The position numbers and the translations under genes are program-made. From positions 34,531-98,530 of the forward strand of contig NZ_FNHZ01000008.1 of the NCBI RefSeq assembly GCF_900103815.1: a DNA stretch of 64,000 bases, given 5' to 3'. Origin of the DNA: Lachnospira pectinoschiza. GTDB taxonomy: Bacteria; Bacillota; Clostridia; Lachnospirales; Lachnospiraceae. This document shows positions 16,852-25,783 of the stretch, piece after piece. Under the pieces are notes generated by a model that was given only the letters and a program-made list of their open reading frames with translations, ran no database searches and had not been told where the DNA came from. Position 1 is the stretch's first letter. Every line of letters starts with the position of its first letter.

Positions 16852-18282
16852 ATGAATGACGTTTATCAGACACCACTTGCTCAGAGATATGCAAGTAAGG
16901 AAATGCAGTACATTTTCTCACCAGACATGAAATTTAAGACTTGGAGAAGATTGTGGATTGCACTTGCAGAAACAGAGAAAGAGTTAGGACTTGATATAAC
17001 AGATGAGCAGATTGAGGAATTAAAGGCTCATAAGGATGATATCAACTATGAGGATGCAAGAAAGCGTGAAAAGGAAGTAAGACATGATGTTATGTCTCAT
17101 GTTTATGCTTACGGTTTACAGTGTCCTAAGGCAAAGGGAATTATTCACTTAGGAGCAACATCTTGCTACGTTGGAGATAATACAGACATTATTATTATGA
17201 CAGAAGGTCTTAAGCTTGTAAGAAAGAAGCTTATCAATGTCATTTCTGAATTAGCTAAATTCGCAGAGGAGTATAAGGCACAGCCTACTCTTGCATTTAC
17301 ACATTTTCAGCCAGCTCAGCCAACAACAGTAGGTAAGAGAGCTACTTTATGGATGAATGAATTTGTAATGGATCTTGAAGATTTAGATTATATTCTTTCA
17401 ACAATGAAGTTACTTGGTTGTAAGGGTACAACAGGTACACAGGCTTCATTCTTAGAATTATTCAACGGTGATCATGACAAGATTCGTATGATAGATAAGA
17501 AGATTGCTGATAAGATGGGCTTTGACGCTTGTGTTCCAGTTTCAGGTCAGACTTACTCTCGTAAGGTTGATACAAGAGTACTTAACGTACTTGCAGGAAT
17601 CGCTGCTTCAGCACACAAGATGTCTAATGATATCAGATTATTACAGCACTTAAAGGAAGTTGAAGAACCATTTGAAAAGAGCCAGATTGGTTCATCAGCT
17701 ATGGCATATAAGAGAAATCCTATGAGAAGTGAAAGAATTGCTTCTTTAGCAGATTTCGTTATTGCAGATGCACTTAACCCAGCTATCGTTTCATCAACAC
17801 AGTGGTTTGAAAGAACTCTTGATGATTCAGCTAATAAGAGAATGTCAGTACCAGAAGGCTTCTTAGCAGTAGATGGTATTCTTGATTTACTTCTTAATGT
17901 TACAGATGGTCTTAAGGTTTATGATAAGGTTATTCTTCGTCACTTCATGGCAGAATTACCATTCATGGCTACAGAGAATATCATGATGGATGCTGTTAAG
18001 GCTGGTGAAGATAGACAGGTTATGCATGAGAAGATCAGAGAATTATCAATGATCGCAGGTAGAAGAGTTAAGGAAGAAGGTCTTGATAATAACCTTCTTG
18101 AACTCATCGCAGCAGAACCATCATTCCACGTAACAATGGAAGAGCTTCAGGCTAAGATGGAACCTATCAACTACGTAGGTCGTTCAAGAGAACAGGTAGA
18201 TGAGTATTTATCAGAAGTAATCAAGCCAATCCTTGATGAGAATAAAGAATTACTCGGCATGACAGCAGAGATTAATGTGTAG
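16852..18282 (+). CDS. purB: Adenylosuccinate lyase
   Basis: 476 residues. Fumarase/aspartase superfamily with the signature SSAMAYKRNPMRSE at about residue 280 and the catalytic-site region THFQPAQPTTVGKR at about 145. It acts twice in purine synthesis: SAICAR to AICAR, and adenylosuccinate to AMP. AAGGAAGGCGG lies before the ATG. Separated from purF by 77 bp and probably in the same transcript. Its 3' side carries hairpin repeats and a double-tier terminator. Confidence 0.96.
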   Translation: MNDVYQTPLAQRYASKEMQYIFSPDMKFKTWRRLWIALAETEKELGLDITDEQIEELKAHKDDINYEDARKREKEVRHDVMSHVYAYGLQCPKAKGIIHLGATSCYVGDNTDIIIMTEGLKLVRKKLINVISELAKFAEEYKAQPTLAFTHFQPAQPTTVGKRATLWMNEFVMDLEDLDYILSTMKLLGCKGTTGTQASFLELFNGDHDKIRMIDKKIADKMGFDACVPVSGQTYSRKVDTRVLNVLAGIAASAHKMSNDIRLLQHLKEVEEPFEKSQIGSSAMAYKRNPMRSERIASLADFVIADALNPAIVSSTQWFERTLDDSANKRMSVPEGFLAVDGILDLLLNVTDGLKVYDKVILRHFMAELPFMATENIMMDAVKAGEDRQVMHEKIRELSMIAGRRVKEEGLDNNLLELIAAEPSFHVTMEELQAKMEPINYVGRSREQVDEYLSEVIKPILDENKELLGMTAEINV

Positions 18283-18502
18283 CTGGATTTGCTACGCAAA
18301 GCCAGCGCCCGTATCGTGCGAAGCACGATACAAGGTATGAAGAATAGTATAGTGGGACGTGGGCCAACGCCCGTATCACCCGAAGGGTGATACAAGGCAT
18401 GAGGAATAGAGTGGTGGTTCATGTTGGGCCAGCGCCAGTATCGCGTTTACGCGATACAAGGCATGAAAAATATTGTAGTGGGATGTGGGCAAGAGCCCAT
18501 CC
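18283..18502. repeat. Three tandem CGCCCGTA-TACAAGG hairpin repeats after purB
   Basis: Directly after the stop comes a hairpin (AGCTGG...CCAGC). Then three units at a 62-65-bp period, each with a 20-21-nt hairpin: 18311-18331, 18373-18393 and 18438-18457. The hairpin stems differ (CGTGC/GCACG, CACCC/GGGTG, CGCG/CGCG) but each is self-complementary. Flanks GCGCCCG before and ACAAGGYATGA after are conserved. The same element lies after groEL at 52301. Confidence 0.85.
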
Positions 18503-18512
18503 CGCTGTAAAT

Positions 18513-18598
18513 AAGAGGCGATTTTTGTACCGACCCCCAAAAGTTAGACCTAAAAATCTAACGATTGGGAGGTCGGTACATTTTTCGCCTCTTTTTTA
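18513..18598 (+). terminator. Double-tier terminator of purB
   Basis: Outer arms AAGAGGCG with CGCCTCTT; middle arms GTACCGACC with GGTCGGTAC; inner AGTTAG with CTAAC. Both sides between outer and middle arms read ATTTTT, so the middle hairpin has a T-run in either direction. TTTTTT follows the outer stem. Confidence 0.85.
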
Positions 18599-18599
18599 T

Positions 18600-19300
18600 T
18601 ATTATAACTTACTGGGTTTCTTCTAACTTGCTTATTAATTTTTGACGGATTTGTCGAATTTACTTCTGATAATAAAACTAGATACCATCACCGAGAAATT
18701 TTCTTTGATTTGATGGAGAATTATTATAATTTTATCGCTATAGCCTACAGGCAACACAGAGAAATTTCTTATTTGCTTGCAAAGTGATAGTTTAGTATAT
18801 TTAATAGTTACAGGTAAATAAAAGATTTCTTGGAATTGCATGTAGCTTATAAAGTAAGGCTTACATACTGATGCGGTTAATTCTTGCTTTTTTTGTTATT
18901 ACTTGTAGGGTATTAAGAGACAGGAAGAAATCTCTTTATCACGTTAATATACGAATTACAGGTAAATAAAGAAAAAAGCAAGTTTGAATGTAATAGTTAA
19001 TGAAACTTAACTAGCTCAATTCATTCAATATAGGAAAAATTTTGATTTGATGGTATAACCCGCCGAATTACAACAGTTTCTAGGAAAGATAAAAACCCAC
19101 CAATACATCAAATCCAGAAAAAGTAAGATTTGATGGTAAAATCCAGTGCCAGAATCAAAGAAAAACAGTAAACAACGACCCACAACAAGCTCCCCACTCA
19201 ACAATCCCTCTAATTTCAATCCTATTCCCACACTTTCTATATTATAGAAATCAAGAACAACTATATATCCTAAACTATTGATAAATACTGACTTTTTTCA
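18600..19300. other. AT-rich non-coding region with degenerate palindromes
   Basis: No convincing gene. One clear nested palindrome at 18883-18982 (arms CTTGCTTTTTTT.. and ..AAAAAAGCAAG; inner GTATTAA/TTAATATAC and AGAGA/TCTCT). TTACAGGTAAATAAA occurs twice (near 18810 and 18957) and GATTTGATGG recurs three times (18697, 19044, 19128). It looks like decayed copies of palindromic elements. Confidence 0.5.
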
Positions 19301-19320
19301 AAAAAAATTACAAAAAATGC

Positions 19321-19350
19321 TTGACAGAAAAGAGCTAATTGTTATATACT
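19321..19350 (+). promoter_or_regulatory. tRNA operon promoter
   Basis: TTGACA (19321-19326), 18-base spacer, TATACT (19345-19350), 39 bases before tRNA-Val. Confidence 0.75.
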
Positions 19351-19389
19351 ATCCAAGTCGCAAGTGCTTAGCACTTCGGCGATAAGCTT

Positions 19390-19462
19390 GGGGTCTTAGC
19401 TCAGCTGGGAGAGCATCTGCCTTACAAGCAGAGGGTCACAGGTTCGAGCCCTGTAGGCCCCA
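19390..19462 (+). tRNA. tRNA-Val (TAC)
   Basis: 73-nt cloverleaf. Acceptor GGGGTCT pairs with AGGCCCC (one U-G pair). Anticodon loop CTTACAA, anticodon TAC. T-arm GGTTCGAGCC. Discriminator A; CCA is not encoded. Confidence 0.95.
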
Positions 19463-19497
19463 CTACTATTCCAAGTAGAAGCTTATCAATATAATAT

Positions 19498-19571
19498 GGC
19501 GAGATAGCTCAGTTGGCTAGAGCACACGGTTCATACCCGTGGTGTCGTGGGTTCAAATCCCTCTCTCGCTA
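19498..19571 (+). tRNA. tRNA-Met (CAT), elongator type
   Basis: 74-nt cloverleaf with acceptor GGCGAGA/TCTCGCT, anticodon loop TTCATAC, anticodon CAT and discriminator A. The anticodon stem is CACGG/CCGTG and lacks the three G-C pairs of initiator tRNA, so elongator Met is preferred; a lysidine-modified Ile tRNA cannot be excluded. CCA is not encoded. Confidence 0.9.
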
Positions 19572-19580
19572 CTAAAGTTA

Positions 19581-19604
19581 GCAGGTCGAAAGACCTGCTT
19601 TTTT
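19581..19604 (+). terminator. tRNA operon terminator
   Basis: GCAGGTC-GAAA-GACCTGC (19581-19598) followed by six T. Confidence 0.93.
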
Positions 19605-19763
19605 GTTGCCTAAAGCCAGCTAATATTGTTTTAAGCAGAAGTCTAATGGTCCTTCATCTTCCTAGCTTGATACTTGAAAAAAGCTCTATATAAGTTTAAA
19701 ATTAGATTATATATTGAGCGTGAATAATTTTGACTTTTAATAACACTACTTTCAGGAGGAACT

Positions 19764-21689
19764 ATGGCTAACGAAGTATATAATATAGTCGGTGAAGTAG
19801 CATCATTATCCTTTGGGATAATGATTATTATTTTGATGCTTTTTACAAGACCAAGGATTACCTTTGTATATAAGTTATGTTCTATAGGCTTGTTCCTTGC
19901 AGTAATCGCAAATGCGGTTAATATCCTAATTATCAAGCTTGCTGCTGATTTTCAAAAAGATGATTTTGTCTTTCTAGGCTTTTTAATGATTATTTTTATG
20001 GTGATTTATTTTTTTGTAATTTCTCTTTTATTCTCATATATTAGCTTTCTTTCAGCATATAGGCGTCGATCTGCTACAGCAATTAATATCATAATCTTTA
20101 TTGTTGCAATTATTTATTGCTGGTTTGCTGTGTCTAAATTTATAAATGGAGAAATTTTGGTAGCAAAAAACGGAATTCTTGAGCTATACATTTTTGAAAA
20201 ATTCCTGATTTTAAGTTCCTTTGTGGCTTCCTTTATGTCTGTGGTAATTACTATAATCGACTACGATAACCTGTCAAAGATCGTAAAAAAGACAGTGTTT
20301 TTCTTCTTTGCAGTTAACCTTATTATTTTGCAGCTGCAGTACCTCTTTTATCCGCACATTTTCATAAGCATTACTTATGTGTTGCCTTTTGCTATGTTTT
20401 ATATAGTTTTCCATGCAAATCCTCACGACGAGCTTATGGGAAGTCAGGATAAGAGCTCCTTTGAGACTATGATGCGCCAGGATAAGGTGGCGGGTAAAAA
20501 TGTACTGTATATGTTTATTAAGGTGCCACGCCTGACAAATTTCGATTTCCTGGGGGACAATAATTTCGTCTATCTCCATACTGCTAGATGCACAAGAAAG
20601 CTAGAAAATTTAGGCTACGGCATAACGATTTTTAATTTAGGTTATGGCGAATTTGCTATTAGATTTAGCAATAGATATTTTATAGATACTAATAAAATCA
20701 CCGGCAAGGTGGTGGAAATTTTAAAGGAATTCATTGAATTTGAGGAGAGCAACACTATTTATAGGCTTGTTGTCATGGATGCTAAGAAGGTGAATTTTGA
20801 TCCTTATAGGGCTAGAATGTTATTTCTATATATTTTAGAAAATAAAATCGAGGACGATTTTTCATCTATGAGCTATATAATTCGTGCCTCCGATTATGAT
20901 GCCTTTGAAAAAGAAGAGAGGATTCTATCGGTTTTAAGGGACATTTCCTATGAGAGAAATCTTAATGATGAGAGAGTGCTTTGCTATGCCCAGCCAATTT
21001 TTGATGTAAGCACTGGGGAGTTTAGGACGGCAGAGGCTCTTATGCGTCTAGAGCTTGGGGGACATGTAATTGGGCCAAGACGCTTTATAGGACTTGCTGA
21101 AAAACATGGCTACATCCACACCCTTACTTGCATTATGTTAAATAAGGTTTGCAAGGAGATTAAGAAATTAGAGGATGCGGGTTATGATTTTGACGGCGTT
21201 ACCCTTAATTGCTCGTCTATTGAATTTTCAAGTAAGAATATGTATAAGCAGTTGTTTAAAATAATTTTTGATAATAAAATACAGATTTCCCATATTAGAA
21301 TGGAGCTTACAGAAAGCGCTCTCTTTAGCAATTCTTCTAATGTAATAACAAACATGAAGAAGTTAAATGAGGCGGGAGTGATTTTCTATCTTGATGACTT
21401 TGGAACGGGCTACTCAAATTTTGAGAGAGTAAGGGAGTATCCTTTTAATATCATAAAGTTTGATAAGTCCTTACTTTACGCCGCCGAGAAGGATGATAAT
21501 ATGTCAAATGTAATGTCAACCATGGTTAACATGTTTAAGGCAGAGGGCTGCCAGACTTTAGTTGAGGGTGTTGAAAATGATTATCAGAATAAAGTTTCAC
21601 TAAATAACGGTTTTGATTTCATCCAAGGCTATAGATATGCAGTACCAGAGCCGATTGAAGCCCTAGAAAATTATTTTAAGAAAGATTAA
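19764..21689 (+). CDS. Membrane-bound EAL c-di-GMP phosphodiesterase
   Basis: 641 residues. About seven hydrophobic helices fill residues 8-225, a likely sensor. Residues about 235-395 are a degenerate GGDEF-like region without the GG(D/E)EF signature. Residues about 400-640 are an EAL domain with AEALMRL (metal-binding Glu), LNCSS, RMELTES, YLDDFGTGYSN, IKFDKSLL, LVEGVEN and IQGYRYAVP, so the catalytic residues appear intact. It should cleave c-di-GMP to pGpG. AGGAGG lies before the ATG. It stands alone after the tRNA cluster. Sensed signal unknown. The PilZ protein at 13718 is a possible responder in the same cell. Confidence 0.93.
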   Translation: MANEVYNIVGEVASLSFGIMIIILMLFTRPRITFVYKLCSIGLFLAVIANAVNILIIKLAADFQKDDFVFLGFLMIIFMVIYFFVISLLFSYISFLSAYRRRSATAINIIIFIVAIIYCWFAVSKFINGEILVAKNGILELYIFEKFLILSSFVASFMSVVITIIDYDNLSKIVKKTVFFFFAVNLIILQLQYLFYPHIFISITYVLPFAMFYIVFHANPHDELMGSQDKSSFETMMRQDKVAGKNVLYMFIKVPRLTNFDFLGDNNFVYLHTARCTRKLENLGYGITIFNLGYGEFAIRFSNRYFIDTNKITGKVVEILKEFIEFEESNTIYRLVVMDAKKVNFDPYRARMLFLYILENKIEDDFSSMSYIIRASDYDAFEKEERILSVLRDISYERNLNDERVLCYAQPIFDVSTGEFRTAEALMRLELGGHVIGPRRFIGLAEKHGYIHTLTCIMLNKVCKEIKKLEDAGYDFDGVTLNCSSIEFSSKNMYKQLFKIIFDNKIQISHIRMELTESALFSNSSNVITNMKKLNEAGVIFYLDDFGTGYSNFERVREYPFNIIKFDKSLLYAAEKDDNMSNVMSTMVNMFKAEGCQTLVEGVENDYQNKVSLNNGFDFIQGYRYAVPEPIEALENYFKKD

Positions 21690-21870
21690 AGGAGGGGCTT
21701 ATTCTCCTTGCCTTATACTTGCTAAGTTTATAAAAATATGGTTTACTTATAAGGTTAGAGCAATAATTAATCTATACTTTAGAAATCCTTAGATTATAAG
21801 GACTAAAGCTAAGATTTTAGATAAATAAGACAGAAGCATTTTAATAAAGACAAGATTAGGAGGAAGTGCA

Positions 21871-22425
21871 ATGAGAGTTGGATTGGGTTATGACGTACAC
21901 AAGCTAGTTGAAGGAAGAAAGCTTATTATTGGTGGCGTTGAGATTCCATACGAAAAAGGCCTTCTTGGACATTCAGATGCAGATGTGCTTCTTCATGCTA
22001 TAACTGATGCAATTTTAGGAGCTGCAGCCCTTGGAGATATTGGTAAACATTTTCCAGATACAGACCCTAAATACGAAGGAGCAGACAGCTTAAAGCTGTT
22101 ATCTGAAGCCGGCAAGATGGTGGATGAGAAGAACTTCATTATTGAGAATATAGATGCAACTATAATAGCTCAAAAACCTAAGATGAGACCTTATATAGAT
22201 ACAATGAGAGAAAATATTGCTAAGGCCCTTGGTTTATCAATTGACCAGGTCAATGTCAAGGCAACAACAGAAGAAGGTTTAGGCTTTACAGGTAATGGTC
22301 AGGGGATTTCATCTCAGGCTATTGCGTCTATTTCATCAGTGGATAACTACATTTATGGTGAATCTGATATGACAAATTGTTGCGGCGGTTGCAACGGAAA
22401 TTGTCCAAAAAATCAGAATAGTTAA
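21871..22425 (+). CDS. ispF: 2-C-methyl-D-erythritol 2,4-cyclodiphosphate synthase with Cys-rich tail
   Basis: 184 residues. MEP isoprenoid pathway. Metal ligands Asp8, His10 and His42 are in GYDVHKL and VLLHAI. The substrate loop HSDADV is at 34-39 and [12 protein letters not shown] near 130. The normal enzyme ends around residue 157; here about 25 more residues follow, including NCCGGCNGNC with four cysteines, perhaps metal-binding. AGGAGG lies before the ATG. First gene of the conserved ispF-cysE-cysS-mrnC-rlmB-sigH cluster; the gltX gene found here in Bacillus is missing. Confidence 0.95.
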   Translation: MRVGLGYDVHKLVEGRKLIIGGVEIPYEKGLLGHSDADVLLHAITDAILGAAALGDIGKHFPDTDPKYEGADSLKLLSEAGKMVDEKNFIIENIDATIIAQKPKMRPYIDTMRENIAKALGLSIDQVNVKATTEEGLGFTGNGQGISSQAIASISSVDNYIYGESDMTNCCGGCNGNCPKNQNS

Positions 22426-22444
22426 ATGAAATGGAAGCGATTTT

Positions 22445-23119
22445 ATGAATTTTTTAAAATATGTAAAACAAGAAACCGAAGTAATTAGACAAAAGGATCC
22501 AGCCATTAAATCTAACTGGGAAGTCCTTTTATATCCTACTTTCTGGGCACTTTATCACTATAGAAGAGCTCATAAATTGTATGAAAAGGGACATTTTTAC
22601 AGAGCAAGAAAAATTTCTCAAAGAGCAGCAAGAAAGACGGGTATTGAAATCCATCCCGGTGCTGTAATTGGGGAGGGTTTCTTTGTGGATCATGGTCATG
22701 GAGTAGTAATTGGCGAAACAGCCATTATAGGTAATAACGTTACTCTTTATCAGGGCGTAACCCTTGGTGGTACTGGTAAGGAGCATGGAAAAAGACATCC
22801 AACTCTTGGAGATAATGTCATGGTAGGAGCTGGAGCTAAGGTACTTGGTAACATTAAGATTGGCAATGATTGTAAGATTGGTGCCGGTTCAGTAGTTGTA
22901 AGAGATGTGCCAGATGACTGTACAGTCGTTGGTATTCCAGGTAAGATCGTGGTTCAGGATTGTAAGCGATTAATTGAAAATCTCGATCAGGTAACACTAC
23001 CAGATCCAGTTGCGGCAGAATTCTGCAAGCTTAAGGACGAGAATGAGAGAATCTTAAAGAGAATAAGTAAACTTGAGAAACAGGTTGCTGAGAACAGAGA
23101 TCATATGATTATAAACTAA
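22445..23119 (+). CDS. cysE: Serine O-acetyltransferase
   Basis: 224 residues. N-terminal helical domain (1-65), then left-handed beta-helix hexapeptide repeats, with the HPGAVIGEGFFVDHGHGVVIG region that holds the catalytic His and the VTLYQGVTLGGTGKEHGKRHP coenzyme A segment. It acetylates serine for cysteine synthesis. A C-terminal coiled-coil-like tail (KLKDENERILKRISKLEKQ, about 200-217) is an extra. Starts 19 bp after ispF with only a weak ribosome binding site, suggesting translational coupling. Confidence 0.95.
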   Translation: MNFLKYVKQETEVIRQKDPAIKSNWEVLLYPTFWALYHYRRAHKLYEKGHFYRARKISQRAARKTGIEIHPGAVIGEGFFVDHGHGVVIGETAIIGNNVTLYQGVTLGGTGKEHGKRHPTLGDNVMVGAGAKVLGNIKIGNDCKIGAGSVVVRDVPDDCTVVGIPGKIVVQDCKRLIENLDQVTLPDPVAAEFCKLKDENERILKRISKLEKQVAENRDHMIIN

Positions 23120-23144
23120 AAGAGTTTACAGGGAAGGTAATAAA

Positions 23145-24563
23145 ATGAAGATTTATAATACTTTAACTAGAAAAAAGGAAGAATTTGTACCAATCGAAGA
23201 GGGTAAGGTAAAGATGTATGTTTGTGGACCTACAGTTTACAACCTTATTCATATCGGTAATGCTAGACCAATGATAGTATTTGACACTGTTAGAAGATAT
23301 TTTGAATATAAGGGTTACGAAGTTAACTACGTTTCAAATTTCACAGATGTTGATGATAAGATTATTAAGAAGGCTAACGAGGAAGGTACAACAGCTGACG
23401 TTATAAGCCAGAGATATATTGCTGAGTGTAAAAAGGATATGGAAGGCATGAACATTAAGCCTGCAACAACACATCCTCTCGCTACTAAGGAAATTCCTGG
23501 TATGCTTGACATGATTGGAACTCTTGTAAAAAAAGGACATGCTTACGCAAAGAACGGAACAGTTTATTTTAAGACACGTTCTTTTGATCAGTATGGTAAA
23601 TTATCTAAGAAGAATATAGACGACTTAGAGGCAGGCCACAGAGATGAGGCACATGCCCTTAAGGTTTCAGGCGCTGACGAGAAGGAAGATGCACTTGATT
23701 TCGTATTATGGAAGCCAAAGAAGGACGGCGAGCCTTACTGGGAATCACAGTGGTCACAGGGTAGACCAGGCTGGCATATTGAGTGTTCTGTAATGGCTAA
23801 GAAGTATCTTGGTGATACAATCGATATCCATGCAGGTGGCGAGGATTTAGTTTTCCCTCATCATGAAAATGAAATCGCTCAGTCAGAGTGCTGCAATGGT
23901 GTAGATTTTGCAAAGTATTGGATGCACAATGCATTCCTTAATATTAACAATAAGAAGATGTCTAAGTCAGAGGGCAATTTCTTTACAGTAAGAGATATTG
24001 CAGAGCATTACGATTTAGGCGTACTTAGATTCTTTATGCTTAGCGCACACTATCGTAATCCAATTAACTTTAGCCGCGAGCTTATGGAATCAGCTAAGAA
24101 TGGTTTAGATAGAATCATGACAGCAGTAGCTAATCTTGATGAATTGGCAAATGCAGCAACAGCTGAAAGCTTAACAGAAGAAGAGACAAAGGTGCTTGCT
24201 GAAATTAAGGCTTGCCAGGATAAGTTTGAAGCTTCTATGGATGATGACTTTAATACAGCTGATGCTATTTCTGCAATCTTTGATATGGTAAAGATTGCTA
24301 ACTCTAATGCTAATGCTGCATCAAGCAAGGAATTTATTGCTAAGCTAAGAGAGGCTATTGTAACATTTTCAGATATCCTTGGCCTTAAGGTGGTTAAGGA
24401 AGCAGAGTTACTTGATGCTGACATTGAGAACTTAATCAATGAGCGTCAGGCTGCAAGAAAGGAAAGAAACTTTAAAAGAGCTGATGAAATCAGAGATGAG
24501 TTACTTTCAAAGGGTATTGTATTAGAGGATACAAGAGAAGGTGTAAGATGGAAGAGAGCTTAA
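23145..24563 (+). CDS. cysS: Cysteinyl-tRNA synthetase
   Basis: 472 residues. Class I synthetase with the N-terminal Zn ligand in YVCGPTVYN, the HIGH-type motif HIGNARP, the Zn-site residues WHIECSVMA and HHENEIAQSE, and the KMSKS motif as KKMSKSEGNFF at about residue 270. Its last 16 bases overlap the start of mrnC, showing tight cotranscription. cysE-cysS pairing is the usual Firmicutes arrangement. Confidence 0.97.
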   Translation: MKIYNTLTRKKEEFVPIEEGKVKMYVCGPTVYNLIHIGNARPMIVFDTVRRYFEYKGYEVNYVSNFTDVDDKIIKKANEEGTTADVISQRYIAECKKDMEGMNIKPATTHPLATKEIPGMLDMIGTLVKKGHAYAKNGTVYFKTRSFDQYGKLSKKNIDDLEAGHRDEAHALKVSGADEKEDALDFVLWKPKKDGEPYWESQWSQGRPGWHIECSVMAKKYLGDTIDIHAGGEDLVFPHHENEIAQSECCNGVDFAKYWMHNAFLNINNKKMSKSEGNFFTVRDIAEHYDLGVLRFFMLSAHYRNPINFSRELMESAKNGLDRIMTAVANLDELANAATAESLTEEETKVLAEIKACQDKFEASMDDDFNTADAISAIFDMVKIANSNANAASSKEFIAKLREAIVTFSDILGLKVVKEAELLDADIENLINERQAARKERNFKRADEIRDELLSKGIVLEDTREGVRWKRA

Positions 24564-25021
24564 GTTTTACTAAGGCTATATTTGAGGGCCTTAATTTAAA
24601 TGAGACTAATCCAAGACAGCTATCCCCTCTAGTATTAGCTTATATCGGGGATTGTGCCTATGATTTAATCATAAAAACTAAGATTGTTTCAGAGGGCAAC
24701 ACTCAGGTTAATAAAATGAATAAACAAGCTTCATCATTAGTAAAGGCAGAGGCCCAGTCTATTATGATTGGTGTCCTTGAGCCTTTGCTTACAAGCGATG
24801 AGGAAGCTATATATAAAAGAGGCCGTAATGCAAAGTCTTATACTTCCGCAAAGAATGCCTCTATTACAGATTATAGAAGAGCAACGGGCTTTGAGGCCTT
24901 AGTTGGCTATTTATATTTAACAGAGCAATTTGATAGATTGGTGGAACTTGTAAAAATCGGACTTGAATCCGAAGAGATGAAGACAAGAAAGCCAACTAAT
25001 AGGAGGACTAATGAGATATAA
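24548..25021 (+). CDS. mrnC: Mini-ribonuclease 3
   Basis: 157 residues. RNase III catalytic domain without a dsRNA-binding domain: LAYIGDCAYDLIIKTKI carries the acidic signature and ALVGYLYLT the second one. In Bacillus Mini-III matures 23S rRNA. It overlaps cysS by 16 bases and rlmB by 11 bases. Confidence 0.93.
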   Translation: MEESLSFTKAIFEGLNLNETNPRQLSPLVLAYIGDCAYDLIIKTKIVSEGNTQVNKMNKQASSLVKAEAQSIMIGVLEPLLTSDEEAIYKRGRNAKSYTSAKNASITDYRRATGFEALVGYLYLTEQFDRLVELVKIGLESEEMKTRKPTNRRTNEI

Positions 25022-25751
25022 GGAATTGACCTTTGAAGGCCGTAATGCGGTTTTAGAGGCTTTTAGATCAGGCAAAACAATAGATAAGCTATTTGTCTTA
25101 GATGGCAGCACAGATGGTCCAATTAAGACTATTATAAGAGAAGCTAAGAAAACTGACTGCATTATTAACTTTGTAGATAAGGAAAGACTTGATAGACTTG
25201 CTGGAACAAGCCGTCATCAGGGAGTTGTAGCCATTGGCGCAGCTTATGATTATGCAGAAGTTGAGGACATCCTTAATCTTGCAAAAGAAAAGGGTGAAGA
25301 TCCATTTATCTTTATCTTAGATGAAATCGAGGATCCACACAATCTTGGCGCAATTATAAGAACAGCTAATCAGGCAGGCGCTCACGGTGTTATTATTCCA
25401 AAGCGTAGGGCAGTAGGCCTTACAGCTACAGTAGCTAAGACATCAGCTGGTGCTATTAATTACACACCAGTTGCCAAGGTAACTAACATTTCTAAGACTA
25501 TTGAAGAGTTAAAGAAGGAAGGTCTTTGGTTTGTCTGCGCAGATATGGGCGGTGAGACTATGTATAATCTTAACTTAAAAGGCCCTATCGGCTTAGTTAT
25601 TGGTAATGAAGGTAACGGCGTTAGCCGTCTTGTTAAGGAAAAATGTGACTTTGTAGCCTCAATCCCAATGAAGGGGGATATTGATTCCCTTAATGCTTCA
25701 GTGGCAGCAGGCGTACTTGCTTATGAAATCGTAAGACAGAGAATGGCTTAA
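25011..25751 (+). CDS. rlmB: 23S rRNA (guanosine-2'-O-)-methyltransferase, SpoU/TrmH family
   Basis: 246 residues. N-terminal substrate-binding domain (1-75) starting FEGRNAVLEAF. The SPOUT methyltransferase domain has motif 1 LDEIEDPHNLGAIIRTANQAG, motif 2 LVIGNEGNGVSRLV and motif 3 SIPMKGDIDSLNASVAAGVL, giving the knotted SAM site. RlmB methylates G2251. GGAGGACT ribosome binding site inside mrnC. Translationally coupled. Confidence 0.94.
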   Translation: MRYKELTFEGRNAVLEAFRSGKTIDKLFVLDGSTDGPIKTIIREAKKTDCIINFVDKERLDRLAGTSRHQGVVAIGAAYDYAEVEDILNLAKEKGEDPFIFILDEIEDPHNLGAIIRTANQAGAHGVIIPKRRAVGLTATVAKTSAGAINYTPVAKVTNISKTIEELKKEGLWFVCADMGGETMYNLNLKGPIGLVIGNEGNGVSRLVKEKCDFVASIPMKGDIDSLNASVAAGVLAYEIVRQRMA

Positions 25752-25783
25752 GATTTTAACAGACTAATTAATAGAGGGTGTAT

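Noticed and set aside
18387..18626. 79-residue frame after purB
   Set aside because: Runs through the hairpin repeats and the terminator; not coding.
19498..19571. Initiator tRNA-Met
   Set aside because: Anticodon stem lacks the three consecutive G-C pairs required for initiators.
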